From Paracidovorax wautersii (GTDB lineage Bacteria; Pseudomonadota; Gammaproteobacteria; Burkholderiales; Burkholderiaceae_C): 64,000 nucleotides of DNA. Under the pieces are notes generated by a model. It did no database searches, was not told where the DNA came from, and was given only the letters and a program-made list of their open reading frames with translations. Below are positions 53,872 to 62,896 of this stretch, one piece after another. Numbering within the stretch: the first letter of the stretch is position 1; each line of letters begins with the position of its first letter. Position numbers and translations under genes: made by a program. The stretch is taken from contig NZ_JAVIZX010000001.1 in NCBI RefSeq assembly GCF_031453675.1, positions 4,362,001 through 4,426,000 on the forward strand, read 5' to 3'.

Positions 53872-55950
53872 TCAGGCGGAGCGGCTCTGGAACACCTGGT
53901 TGCGCCCGCGCCGCTTGGCTTCGTAGCAGGCCATGTCGGCGGCGCGCAGCAGCTGCATGACGTCGTCCTGCCCCGGCGCCATCACCACCATGCCGATGCT
54001 GGCGCTGACGAGGAAGCTGCGCCCCTGGTAGGACGGCTGCCAGCCCGACAGCGTGCTGCGGATCAGCTCGGCGATCTCCGCGCCGCGGCTGGGCGAGCAG
54101 CTGGGCAGCACCACGGCGAACTCGTCCCCCCCGAGCCTGGCCGCCCAGCCCACATTGCGCACCAGCTCTTCGACCATGCGCGCGACATGGCGCAGCACGT
54201 CGTCGCCCGCGTCGTGCCCCGCGATGTCGTTGACCACGGTGAGGTGGTCCAGGTCCATGAAGAGCACCACCAACGCATGGTCCTCGGCGCTGCCAGCGCC
54301 TGCCGGCACCGCCCGGGACCGCTCGGCGCGGTCGGTCATCAGTTCCTGCAGCCGCCCGCAGAAGGCGCCGCGGTTGAGCAGTTGCGTCAGAGGATCGTGC
54401 CCGGCAAGCCACCCCTGCAGCTGGCGCGCCTCCCGCGCGGCCGTGATGTCTTCCAGAATCCACACCGTGCCGGCCACGCCACCCTGCTTCGGCGTCCTGC
54501 GGCCCAGCACATGGGCCCAGACGGCGCTGCCATCCTTGCGCAGGAACCGCAGCTCTCCGTCGAAGGCGCCATGGGCCGCGAACTCCTGCCGCACGCGGCG
54601 GGCGGCCCGTGCGTGCTCCTCCTCCGAGGCATAGACCACCCGGGCGCTGCGGCCGATCAGCTCCTGCGGCCCGTAGCCCAGCATGCGGCTGGCCTGCAGG
54701 CCCATCACCTCCAGCCGCCCGCCGCGCGTGACGGCGATGCCCACCGGCGCGTGGTCCAGGATGGACTGCAGCTGCCCGGCCATGGCGGCGGCTTCGTCGC
54801 GCTGCAGCGACTGCTGCGCCAGCATGTGCGTGCAGACCTGCACCAGCGCATCCACCTCACCCACGGCGCTCGGCCAGGGCTCGCCCGCCTGCGCGGACTG
54901 GCCTGCCACGATCTGCTGCGCCCGCGCCCGCAGCTGCGCCAGGGACCGGGCCATCCAACCCATGCCGGCGGCCGTGAGCAGGCCGATCAGCGCCACGCCA
55001 GCGGCCGCGGCCCACCAGGCGCGGCGCTGTGCGCCCTGCAGCGGCGCGAGCATGGCCTGCGAGTCGCTCACCCGCGCCACCATCCATTGCGGCAGCGGCA
55101 TCCCGGCGATGCTGACCACATGCCCGGAGACCGTCTCGGTGAAGCTGCGCCCCGTCAGCGGCTGCTCCTGGCGCCGCCACCGTTCATAGACCTCGGCCAG
55201 GCCGGGCTCGTCGCGCACGTGGCCCGTCACGCGCTCCTGGCGCGGGTGCGACAGGATGGTGCCGTCGCGGGTAAAGACGATGAGGCGTGACTCCTCGCGG
55301 GCCGGCAGCGCCATGGACTGCGGCAGCAGCCCCTGCGACTGCAGGCGCAGCACGCCGGCCACGGCGCCCATGACGCCGCCGCCGTCGCTGCGGTGCAGCG
55401 GCATGGTGAACATCACCCGCGCATCGTTGAAGCGCGATCCGATCAGACCGGACACCAGGGGCTTGCCATCCACCAGCGTGCGCAGCAGGTACTCGCGCTC
55501 GGCAGGGTCCAGGCCCGAGGCTTTTTCGAGCCGGCCGAACTGCAGGTTGACGCTGAGGTGGCCATCGTGCCGCGCGACCTGCATCGCATCGAAGAAGCGC
55601 ACGGCGGGCAGCCCCTGCTGCAAAAGCCATTCGAGCGACGCCGGAGAGTCGAGCATGCCGGGCGTGATGCCTTCGACCACCGATCCGAGCACCCGCTGGC
55701 TCTGCTCGATCTTGCTGGCCAGCAGACGGGCAACCACCTCCACTTCATCGCTCTGCTGGTTCACCAGCCGGTGCATGGCCTCTTCGCCGGAGGCGCGCGA
55801 GACCAGCCACGCCGCGGCGGCGCCGGCCAGCACCACGGCCAGCAGCGCCACCAGCATCAGCTTGCGCACGAGCGGGCCTGGCGCAAGCCATTCGGGCAGG
55901 TCGTCGGGTTCGCTCTCGAGCGCCAGGTCGGCGTGCGCTGGCGGACTCAT
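53872..55950 (-). CDS. membrane diguanylate cyclase (sensor, PAS, GGDEF)
   Basis: A 692-residue signalling protein making cyclic di-GMP. A first membrane helix lies at about residues 32-52, then an extracytoplasmic sensor of dCache type (to about 300), a second helix (AWWAAAAGVALIGLLTAAGMGW), a coiled region, a PAS domain (about 390-500, VGIAVTRGGRLEVMGLQASRMLGY) with a PAC-like end, and a C-terminal GGDEF domain with the intact motif RLGGDEFAV. No RxxD inhibitory site is seen at the usual distance. ATG 55950 (MSPPAHAD) is used; the longer frame is Arg/Pro-rich and unlike a signal. Confidence 0.88.
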   Translation of the reverse strand: MSPPAHADLALESEPDDLPEWLAPGPLVRKLMLVALLAVVLAGAAAAWLVSRASGEEAMHRLVNQQSDEVEVVARLLASKIEQSQRVLGSVVEGITPGMLDSPASLEWLLQQGLPAVRFFDAMQVARHDGHLSVNLQFGRLEKASGLDPAEREYLLRTLVDGKPLVSGLIGSRFNDARVMFTMPLHRSDGGGVMGAVAGVLRLQSQGLLPQSMALPAREESRLIVFTRDGTILSHPRQERVTGHVRDEPGLAEVYERWRRQEQPLTGRSFTETVSGHVVSIAGMPLPQWMVARVSDSQAMLAPLQGAQRRAWWAAAAGVALIGLLTAAGMGWMARSLAQLRARAQQIVAGQSAQAGEPWPSAVGEVDALVQVCTHMLAQQSLQRDEAAAMAGQLQSILDHAPVGIAVTRGGRLEVMGLQASRMLGYGPQELIGRSARVVYASEEEHARAARRVRQEFAAHGAFDGELRFLRKDGSAVWAHVLGRRTPKQGGVAGTVWILEDITAAREARQLQGWLAGHDPLTQLLNRGAFCGRLQELMTDRAERSRAVPAGAGSAEDHALVVLFMDLDHLTVVNDIAGHDAGDDVLRHVARMVEELVRNVGWAARLGGDEFAVVLPSCSPSRGAEIAELIRSTLSGWQPSYQGRSFLVSASIGMVVMAPGQDDVMQLLRAADMACYEAKRRGRNQVFQSRSA

Positions 55951-56238
55951 GGCGCCGCCTCCACGGTGCCGCGCTGCAGGGCCGGGGCCGCGCAGCGGGC
56001 ACCGCCGCTGGCGCCTGCCGGCCGGCACTGTCCCGGCGCAGCCTGCGGGCGGAATCGGGCGGGGCGGGCGGGCAAGGCGCGGTGCATGGAGGGCGTATCG
56101 GGCCGAGTGGTCTTGCGGCCAATATACGCAGCGCACCCCGATGGGGAGTTGGGTGGAACCCTCAATCAGGCCAAGGAAAACCCTGACCGTGAAGCCACGC
56201 GCAAGGGAGGCGCAAAGCCGGCCGCGGCAACGCGCCGC

Positions 56239-56862
56239 TCAGCCGCTGGCGACCATCTGCAGGGCGCGCGGCTCCGGCAGGTTGAGCACGTTGCCGGTGC
56301 CGGCAATCAGGCCGTGCTCGCGCAGATGGCGCAGCACGCGGGACAGGGTTTCGGGCGCGATGCCCAGCTGCGCGGCGATCAGGCGCTTGCGCTGGTGCAG
56401 CGTCACGCACAGGCTGCCGTCCGCACCGCGCTGCGCGTGGCGCAGCAGCCACTGGGCGCAGCGCGACTCGGCGTCCTGCGCCAGGCGGCTCACCGCCAGT
56501 TCGGTCTGCTGGCAATAGCCCGCCGCCATGTCGCGCACCAGGCTGCGGGCCAGCGGCGGCAGCGTGTCGATGCCGCGCCGGAACTCCTCGACGGGGATGC
56601 GGCGCAACTGCACGCGGGTGTCGGCCACCATGTCGACCGCGCAGGGCTGGTCAAGCAAGGCCGATGCGGCGTCGAGCCAAAAGGGGCCCTCCACCACGCC
56701 CAGCTGGTGGCGCATCTGGCCGTCCTCGCGGACCCCCAGCAGCACCCGCCCGCTATCGAGATACAGCACCGACACGGGCTGCTGGTGGCGTTGGCGCAGC
56801 ACCTCGCCGGCAGCAGCCACCTCGGTCTGGGCAGGTTGTTCAAGAGAGGGCATGGGGAACAT
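56239..56862 (-). CDS. Crp/Fnr-family transcriptional regulator (FNR-type recognition helix, no Fe-S cysteines)
   Basis: A protein of about 207 residues with an N-terminal cyclic-nucleotide-type sensor barrel and a C-terminal helix-turn-helix LIAAQLGIAPETLSRVLRHLREHG. The E-xx-SR pattern (ETLSR) matches FNR-type DNA reading. No N-terminal Cys cluster occurs, so it is not an O2-sensing Fe-S FNR; a haem-NO (Dnr-like) or other sensor is possible. An FNR-like box TTGAGCGAAATCAA lies at 56898-56911, 36 bp before this start, suggesting autoregulation. ATG 56862 or 56853 are both possible; the 56898 start would overlap the box. Confidence 0.82.
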   Translation of the reverse strand: MFPMPSLEQPAQTEVAAAGEVLRQRHQQPVSVLYLDSGRVLLGVREDGQMRHQLGVVEGPFWLDAASALLDQPCAVDMVADTRVQLRRIPVEEFRRGIDTLPPLARSLVRDMAAGYCQQTELAVSRLAQDAESRCAQWLLRHAQRGADGSLCVTLHQRKRLIAAQLGIAPETLSRVLRHLREHGLIAGTGNVLNLPEPRALQMVASG

Positions 56863-56897
56863 GGGCTCGACTGTGCCGCCCCGCGGCCCCCGCGGCA

Positions 56898-56911
56898 TTG
56901 AGCGAAATCAA
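56898..56911 (-). promoter_or_regulatory. FNR-like box TTGAGCGAAATCAA
   Basis: Nine of ten half-site bases of TTGAT-N4-ATCAA are matched (TTGAG instead of TTGAT). The site is upstream of the Crp/Fnr-family gene, whose recognition helix fits this sequence. Confidence 0.6.
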
Positions 56912-57130
56912 ATCCCATGCAGGGTTTGCATAGCCCCCTGGCGCGGGGGAGCCGGCGACGTGACGGCGGCACGCAGCAGGGGCCGCCTTGGTGGCTGCGG
57001 CAACGCCACCAAGGCACGTGGGCGCCCTCTTCCCAAGCGCCGCATGGCACGGCCGGCGCCTTCGCCCAACGACCCGAACGGAGCCGCTGGGGCGGGGGCA
57101 GCCCGTCGCGCGGATCCGGCGGCTCCATCA

Positions 57131-57189
57131 TGAAGCCAAAACACCCTCCAACCCCCTACCATCAAGCGCATGCAGCTACAAAATCAATA
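57131..57189 (+). repeat. short palindromic repeat at the glycerate kinase 3' end
   Basis: GAAGCCAAAACACCCTCCAA, CCCCCTACCATCAAGCGCAT and GCAGCTACAAAATCAATA follow the CAAA...CCTCCA side, one half of the core (AAGCGC) and the AGCTA side. It covers the last codons of the minus-strand glycerate kinase gene (stop at 57176), so its final residues come from the repeat. Confidence 0.6.
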
Positions 57190-58531
57190 GCGCACGGAAG
57201 TCATTGACGTTGGTGTGCGTCGGGCCGGTCACGACCAGGTCGCCCAGCGCCTCGAAATAGCCGTAGGCGTCGTTACGGTCCAGGTGGTCTGCCAGCGCAC
57301 GCTGTGCGGCTGCGGCGCGCGCCAGCGTGTCGGGCGCGACGAAGGCGCCGGCGTTGTCCTCCACGCCGTCGATGCCGTCGGTATCGGCCGCCAGGCCCCA
57401 CACATCCGCCACGCCCTGCAGCCCCTGGGCCAGCCCCAGGCAGAACTCCCCGGCGCGCCCGCCGCGGCCGCGCGGGGCCCCTTCGGCCCGCGCACGCACC
57501 GTCACCGTGGTCTCGCCGCCGCTGAGGATGACGCAGGGCCGCGCGAAGGGCTGCCCCCGCAGCGCCACGGCCCGCGCCAGCGCGGCGTGCACGCGGCCCA
57601 CCTCGCGCGACTCGCCTTCCATCTCGTCGCTGAGGATGTGCGCGTCGATGCCGCAGGCCTGCGCGGCGCGGGCGGCAGCCTGCAGCGACTGCTGCGGCGT
57701 GGCGATCATGTGCACGGCATGGCCGGCCAGGCGCGCATCGCCGGGCTTGGGCGTCTCCAGCGCGCCGGATTGCAACTGCTGCCGCACGGAATCGGGCACC
57801 TCGATGCCGTAGCGCTGCAGGATGCGCAGCGCTTCCTCGCAGGTCCCCGGGTCGGCCACGGTCGGGCCGCTGGCGATCACGGAAGGGTCGTCGCCCGGCA
57901 CATCGCTGATGGTGAGCGTGACCACGCGCGCCGGCGCGCAGGCCGCGGCCAGGCGCCCGCCCTTGATGCGCGAGAGGTGCTTGCGCACGCAGTTCATCTC
58001 GGCAATGCCTGCGCCGCTTTCCAGCAGCTGGCGGTTGATGCGCTGCTTGTCGGCCAGCGACAGGCCTTCGGCCGGCAGCGTGAGCAGGGCGGAGCCGCCG
58101 CCGGAGATCAGGCACAGCACCAGGTCGTCCGGGCCCAGGCCCTGCACCGACTGCAGGATGCGCTCGGCCGCCTGCAGCCCGGCGGCATCGGGCACGGGAT
58201 GGGCCGCTTCGACCACCTCGATGCGCTGCGCCAGGCCCGCAGGACGCGGCGGCACGTGGCCGTAGCGCGTGACCACCAGGCCGCTGAGCGGCGCATCGGC
58301 AGGCCACAGCGCCTCCACGGCCTGGGCCATGGCGCCGCCCGCCTTGCCCGCACCGATGACCACGGTGCGGCCGGGCGGCGGCGCGGGCAGGTGCGGGGCC
58401 AGGGTGTGCAGCGGCTGGGCGCTGTGCACGGCCACGCGGAACAGGGCCTGCAGGAACGCGCGCGGCTGGCTGCGCCAGTCAGGCAGGTCGGCGCTCACAG
58501 GCGCGGCAAGGGGGTTCGGGGTATCGGACAT
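57176..58531 (-). CDS. glycerate 2-kinase (MOFRL/TtuD type)
   Basis: A 451-residue kinase of the MOFRL family, phosphorylating glycerate to 2-phosphoglycerate; older annotations call it hydroxypyruvate reductase (TtuD). Landmarks are GAGKAGGAMAQAVE near the start, VLCLISGGGSALLTLPAEGLSLADK, CVRKHLSRIKGGRLA, TISDVPGDDPSVIASGPT, and the MOFRL-domain segment CVILSGGETTVTVRA with LAADTDGIDG. ATG 58531 is used. It would connect tartrate/glycolate products to glycolysis. Its 3' end lies within a short repeat copy. Confidence 0.88.
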   Translation of the reverse strand: MSDTPNPLAAPVSADLPDWRSQPRAFLQALFRVAVHSAQPLHTLAPHLPAPPPGRTVVIGAGKAGGAMAQAVEALWPADAPLSGLVVTRYGHVPPRPAGLAQRIEVVEAAHPVPDAAGLQAAERILQSVQGLGPDDLVLCLISGGGSALLTLPAEGLSLADKQRINRQLLESGAGIAEMNCVRKHLSRIKGGRLAAACAPARVVTLTISDVPGDDPSVIASGPTVADPGTCEEALRILQRYGIEVPDSVRQQLQSGALETPKPGDARLAGHAVHMIATPQQSLQAAARAAQACGIDAHILSDEMEGESREVGRVHAALARAVALRGQPFARPCVILSGGETTVTVRARAEGAPRGRGGRAGEFCLGLAQGLQGVADVWGLAADTDGIDGVEDNAGAFVAPDTLARAAAAQRALADHLDRNDAYGYFEALGDLVVTGPTHTNVNDFRALLIL

Positions 58532-58611
58532 GCGTACATTGTGCGATGCCCGCGGCACCGTCACAGTGCCGTCACCAAGCCCGCCTACAGTGCCGGCTGT
58601 CACGTTGACGG

Positions 58612-60525
58612 ATGCATGGGATGGATGATTTGAAGCGCCGACGGTTCGATGCCGTCGTGGCGACCCTTTCGCCGGCGGCGCGCGAGGGCCGCGGGCCCCT
58701 GGCCCACCTGATGCGCGAAGGCCGGCTGCACTGCGTCTTCCAGCCGCTGGCCGACCTGCGCACCGGCGCCATCTATGCGCACGAGGCGCTCATCCGCGGC
58801 CCGGAGGACTCCCCCTTGCACACCCCCGATGCGCTGCTGGACGGCGCCCGGCGCGAGCACCTCCTGCAGGACTTCGAGCTGCTGTGCGTGGCGACCGCGC
58901 TGCTGCAATGGAGCGCGCAGGGCCGCGGTGGACGCATCTTCGTGAACATCAGCGCCGACGCGCTGGTGAGCGCCGTGGCCCTGTGCGGCGCCGGGGTGGG
59001 CGAGGCCCTGCGCAGCCTGGGCGTGCCCGCGCGCATGGTGGTGCTGGAGATCACCGAACACGAGCGCGTGAGCGACATGGCCCTGCTGCGCAGCGCGCTC
59101 AAGCAGGTGCACGCGGCGGGCGCCCGTCTGGCGCTGGACGATTTCGGCGACGGCCATTCCAGCCTGCGCCTGTGGGCCGAGGTGAAGCCCGACTTCGTGA
59201 AGATCGACAAATACTTCATCCGCGACATCGCCGCGCATTCCGAGAAGCTGCAGATGCTGCAGGCCATCAAGGGCATCGCCGACGTGTTCGGCACCACACT
59301 GGTGGCCGAGGGCATCGAGACGCAGGAAGAGCTGCTCGCCCTGCGCGATCTGGACATTCCCTACGGCCAGGGCTACCTGCTGGGCCGGCCGGCGCGCGCG
59401 CCGCATGCCGCCATCGCCGAGCCCGCGCTGAGGGCCCTGAGCGACCGGCGCGTGGCCGTGCTGCCCACGCTGGGCCAGAGCGTGCGCCCGGGCATCCTGC
59501 GCAGCCTGCCGGTGGTGCCGGCGCCGGCCGTGGCGCCGGACACGCCCAACGACACCGTCGCCGGGCTGTTCAAGAGCCACGCCGATCTGCACGCCGTGGC
59601 CGTGCTGGAAGATGCGCGCCCGGTGGCGCTCATCAACCGCCAGCAGTTCATGAACCACTACGCCACGCTGTACTTCCGCGAGGTGCACGGCCGCAAGCCC
59701 TGCGCGGGCTTCGCCAACCACGCGCCGCGTGTGGTGGAACTGGACTGCGACGTGGAGCAGCTGGTGGGCATCCTCACCTCCCAGGACCAGCGCTACCTGA
59801 ACGACGGCTTCATCGTCACCGACAACGGCCGCTACGTGGGCCTGGGCACGGGCGACCAGCTGGTGCGCAGCGTGACCGAAGCGCGCGTGGAGGCGGCGCG
59901 CCACGCCAACCCGCTGACCTTCCTGCCCGGCAACATTCCGATCAGCCTGCACATGCAGCGGCTGCTGGACAGCGGGACCGAGTTCGTGGCCTGCTATGCC
60001 GACCTGAACCACTTCAAGCCGTTCAACGACTACTACGGCTACTGGCGCGGGGACCAGATGATCCGCCTGGTGGCGCGGCTCGCCGTCACGCACTGCGATG
60101 CGCAGCGCGACTTCGTGGGCCACGTGGGCGGCGACGACTTCATGCTGCTGTTCCAGAGCGACGACTGGCTGCAGCGCTGCCAGCGCATCGTGGGCGAGTT
60201 CGCCCAGGAAGCCCTGGCGCTGTTCGACGACGGCGCGCGCAAGGCCGGCGGCATCTGGGCCGAGGACCGGCACGGCGTGAAGCGCTTCTTCAGCTGCACG
60301 ACGCTGTCGATCGGCGCCGTGCGCATCGCGCCGGGCAGCATCCACCACGCCGAAGAGGTGGCCAACCTGGCGGCGCTCGCCAAGCACGACGCCAAGCAGT
60401 CGCCGCAGGGCATAGCCTGGCATGCTACCGGCCGGGCTGCGCCCCGCGCTGCCGGTCTGCCCCTGCCGCACGCACCGCAGCACGCACAGCCCGCCACGCA
60501 GGCCGGCCGCGCCGTGGCGGTCTGA
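58612..60525 (+). CDS. EAL-CBS-GGDEF protein (probable c-di-GMP phosphodiesterase)
   Basis: A 637-residue soluble protein with domains in an unusual order: EAL first (about 35-275), two CBS motifs (about 300-430), GGDEF last (about 440-610). EAL catalytic positions look intact: Glu58 (HEALIRG), FVNIS, EITEHE, DDFGDG, VKIDK and VAEGIET. The GGDEF motif is changed to GGDDF (506-510), so its synthase activity is doubtful and a regulatory GTP-binding role is plausible. CBS pairs commonly bind adenine nucleotides. It is divergent from the glycerate kinase gene by 80 bp. A Pro/Ala/His-rich tail ends the protein. Confidence 0.86.
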   Translation: MHGMDDLKRRRFDAVVATLSPAAREGRGPLAHLMREGRLHCVFQPLADLRTGAIYAHEALIRGPEDSPLHTPDALLDGARREHLLQDFELLCVATALLQWSAQGRGGRIFVNISADALVSAVALCGAGVGEALRSLGVPARMVVLEITEHERVSDMALLRSALKQVHAAGARLALDDFGDGHSSLRLWAEVKPDFVKIDKYFIRDIAAHSEKLQMLQAIKGIADVFGTTLVAEGIETQEELLALRDLDIPYGQGYLLGRPARAPHAAIAEPALRALSDRRVAVLPTLGQSVRPGILRSLPVVPAPAVAPDTPNDTVAGLFKSHADLHAVAVLEDARPVALINRQQFMNHYATLYFREVHGRKPCAGFANHAPRVVELDCDVEQLVGILTSQDQRYLNDGFIVTDNGRYVGLGTGDQLVRSVTEARVEAARHANPLTFLPGNIPISLHMQRLLDSGTEFVACYADLNHFKPFNDYYGYWRGDQMIRLVARLAVTHCDAQRDFVGHVGGDDFMLLFQSDDWLQRCQRIVGEFAQEALALFDDGARKAGGIWAEDRHGVKRFFSCTTLSIGAVRIAPGSIHHAEEVANLAALAKHDAKQSPQGIAWHATGRAAPRAAGLPLPHAPQHAQPATQAGRAVAV

Positions 60526-60633
60526 CGGTCCGAGCGCGCGCCCGCACACGCTCCCACCGCAAAGACATTGCGGCGGGCAGGCCCACGCCGCGCCCGGCAC
60601 GGGCGCAGGGCCGCGCTGCATAGAATCCTCCGC

Positions 60634-62637
60634 GTGACCGCCGAACTTTCCTCTTCCCCGCCCGCCCCCGCCCGCCGCCCCATCCGCGACCTGCCCGACG
60701 AACTCATCAGCCAGATCGCCGCGGGTGAAGTGGTCGAGCGCCCCGCTTCCGCCGTGCGCGAGCTGGTGGACAACGCCCTCGACTCCGGCGCCACCCAGAT
60801 CACCGTGCGCCTGCTGGCCGGCGGCGTGCGCCTGATCGCCGTGGAGGACGACGGCTGCGGCATTCCGCAGGAAGAGCTGCCCGTGGCGCTGCGCCGCCAC
60901 GCCACCAGCAAGATCACCAACCTGCACGACCTCGAATCGGTGGCCACCATGGGCTTTCGCGGCGAGGCGCTGGCGGCCATCGCCTCGGTGTCCGAGACCG
61001 CCCTGCTCTCGCGCCCGGCGCACCAGGCCAGCGCGTTCCTGCTGGATGCCCGCAGCGGCGAGCTGCGCCCTGCCGCCCGCAGCCAGGGCACGACGGTGGA
61101 GGTGAAGGAACTGTTCTTCTCCACCCCCGCGCGCCGCAAGTTCCTCAAGACCGACGCCACCGAGCTGGCCCACTGCGTGGAGGCCGTGCGCCGCCACGCG
61201 CTGTCCCGGCCCGACGTGGGCTTCGCGATCTGGCACGAGGGCAAGCTGGTCGAGCAGTGGCGCGCCACGTTGGCCCCCGGCACCGAGCCCTCGGACGAGG
61301 CGCTGCAGGAGGCGCTGGCACGCCGGCTGGCCGACGTGCTGGGCGAGGACTTCATCCGCGAGTCGGTGCCCGTGCGGCACCGCTCCGGCGCCGTCACCGT
61401 GACGGGCCGCGCCGGCCTGCCCGATGCCGCCCGATCGCGCCCCGACCAGCAGTTCTGCTACGTGAACGGCCGCTTCGTGCGCGACAAGGTGCTCACCCAC
61501 GCCGCGCGCAGCGCCTACGAGGACGTGCTGCACGGCCAGAAGCAGCCGGTGTACGCGCTGTACGTGCACATCGACCCGCTGCGGGTGGACGTGAACGTGC
61601 ACCCCACCAAGATCGAGGTGCGCTTTCGTGACAGCCGCGAGGTGCACCAGGCCGTGCGCCACGCCGTGGAGAACGCCCTGGCCGTGCCCCGCGCGCAGGC
61701 GCTGGCAGCTGCCGCCGAGGCGGTGCCGGCCCCTGCGGCCGGATTTGAGTCAAATCAGCCTCCAACGCCCGTCTGGCAAGCGCAGTCAGCTATCAAATTT
61801 GATGATCGGGTCGGACACAAGGTGTCCGATCTGCAGGCCTTGTGGGGCAGCCCGGCGGAGCCGGCCGTTGCCTCTCCGGCCGCCCTGCCTCCCGCGCTGG
61901 CGCAGAACGGCGGATCCACCGGTGCGGTGGTGGCCCCCTCCGGCAGTGGGGCGCCAGCCTTGTCGCCCATGCCCGCCGGGGCAGGCCCGGCGGTTGCGTG
62001 GGATGCGGCCCGTGCGCCTGCGCCCTCTGCGCAGGCCGCCGACGGCGCTGCCTGGCCCCTGGGTCGCGCCGTGGCGCAGATCCATGGCGTCTACATCCTG
62101 GCCGAGAACGCCCAGGGCCTGATCGTGGTCGACATGCATGCCGCGCACGAACGCATCGTGTACGAGCGCCTGAAAGCCCAGGTAGACGACGGCGCCCGCA
62201 TCGCCAGCCAGCCGCTGCTGATCCCCGCCACCTTCGCCGCCACCCCCGAAGAAGTGGCCACGGCGGAATCGCAGGCCGACACACTCGATCTGCTGGGCCT
62301 GGAGATTTCACCCTTCTCGCCCAAGACGCTGGCCGTGCGCGCCGTGCCCACCACGCTGGCCCAGGGCAACCCGGTGGAGCTGGCGCGCAGCGTGCTGGCC
62401 GAGCTGGCCGCGCACGACGCCAGCACCGTGGTGCAGCGCGCGCGCAATGAGATCCTGGGCACCATGGCCTGCCACGGCGCCGTGCGCGCCAACCGCAAGC
62501 TCACGCTGGACGAGATGAACGCGCTGTTGCGGCAGATGGAAGTCACCGACCGCTCCGACCAGTGCAACCACGGCCGCCCCACCTGGCGCCAGCTCAGCAT
62601 GAAGGAGCTGGACGCGCTGTTCCTGCGCGGACGCTGA
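60634..62637 (+). CDS. mutL: DNA mismatch repair protein MutL with a repeat-derived linker segment
   Basis: MutL couples MutS mismatch recognition to strand incision. The 667-residue protein has the ATPase motifs ISQIAAGEVVERPASAVRELVDNALDSGA (Glu and Asn kept), DDGCGI and MGFRGEAL, plus QFCYVNGRFVRDK. After a variable linker comes the C-terminal dimerisation domain, with QIHGVYILAENAQGLIVVDMHAAHERI. Residues about 371-390 read through a short palindromic repeat copy. No endonuclease DQHAxxExxxE motif is seen at its usual place (DMHAAHERIVYE instead), as in other non-endonuclease MutL of gamma/beta-proteobacteria. GTG 60634 is taken as start, just after a TAGAAT sequence that resembles a -10 hexamer. 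Confidence 0.94.
   Translation: MTAELSSSPPAPARRPIRDLPDELISQIAAGEVVERPASAVRELVDNALDSGATQITVRLLAGGVRLIAVEDDGCGIPQEELPVALRRHATSKITNLHDLESVATMGFRGEALAAIASVSETALLSRPAHQASAFLLDARSGELRPAARSQGTTVEVKELFFSTPARRKFLKTDATELAHCVEAVRRHALSRPDVGFAIWHEGKLVEQWRATLAPGTEPSDEALQEALARRLADVLGEDFIRESVPVRHRSGAVTVTGRAGLPDAARSRPDQQFCYVNGRFVRDKVLTHAARSAYEDVLHGQKQPVYALYVHIDPLRVDVNVHPTKIEVRFRDSREVHQAVRHAVENALAVPRAQALAAAAEAVPAPAAGFESNQPPTPVWQAQSAIKFDDRVGHKVSDLQALWGSPAEPAVASPAALPPALAQNGGSTGAVVAPSGSGAPALSPMPAGAGPAVAWDAARAPAPSAQAADGAAWPLGRAVAQIHGVYILAENAQGLIVVDMHAAHERIVYERLKAQVDDGARIASQPLLIPATFAATPEEVATAESQADTLDLLGLEISPFSPKTLAVRAVPTTLAQGNPVELARSVLAELAAHDASTVVQRARNEILGTMACHGAVRANRKLTLDEMNALLRQMEVTDRSDQCNHGRPTWRQLSMKELDALFLRGR
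61744..61803 (+). repeat. short palindromic repeat inside mutL
   Basis: TTTGAGTCAAATCAGCCTCC, AACGCCCGTCTGGCAAGCGC and AGTCAGCTATCAAATTTGAT show both outer sides of the family very clearly (CAAATCAGCCTCCA and AGCTATCAAATTTGA); the core is partly changed. Translated, it encodes part of the variable linker of MutL. The local base composition is richer in AT than the flanking coding sequence. Confidence 0.78.
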
Positions 62638-62896
62638 GGCCTACCAGCCTCCTTCGACGGCAGCCGTTGCTCGTGCCAGGATCTGTGCGATCACGGGAAA
62701 CGTCTGCAGCGCCACCAGCACCAACGGTCCATGGTCTACAGCGGCGCCACCCGTCAGACGGCCGCGGAGCAGGCCATCCCAGCAAACGCCGTGGAACCGG
62801 CTTCGCCGGGCCACTGGCGTTGTCCCCCTTCCCGCCCCGCGCAGCGGGGCGAGAGAAGGGGGAAGGCGCGCAGCGCCTCAGGGGGAAGCTCCCCAA
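62638..62896. other. gene-free stretch after mutL
   Basis: The 259 bp separate two convergent genes. They hold the second GC-rich repeat copy (62822-62885) and no credible gene. Open frames that cross it have no similarity and follow the repeat's symmetry. Confidence 0.6.
62822..62885 (-). repeat. GC-rich interspersed repeat, copy 2
   Basis: On the minus strand, CCCCCTGAGGCGCTGCGCGC, CTTCCCCCTTCTCTCGCCCC and GCTGCGCGGGGCGGGAAGGG match copy 1 at 21660-21722 over about 60 bp. It lies about 12 bp after the stop codon of the minus-strand gene that follows, the same placement as copy 1 after kynB. Confidence 0.7.
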
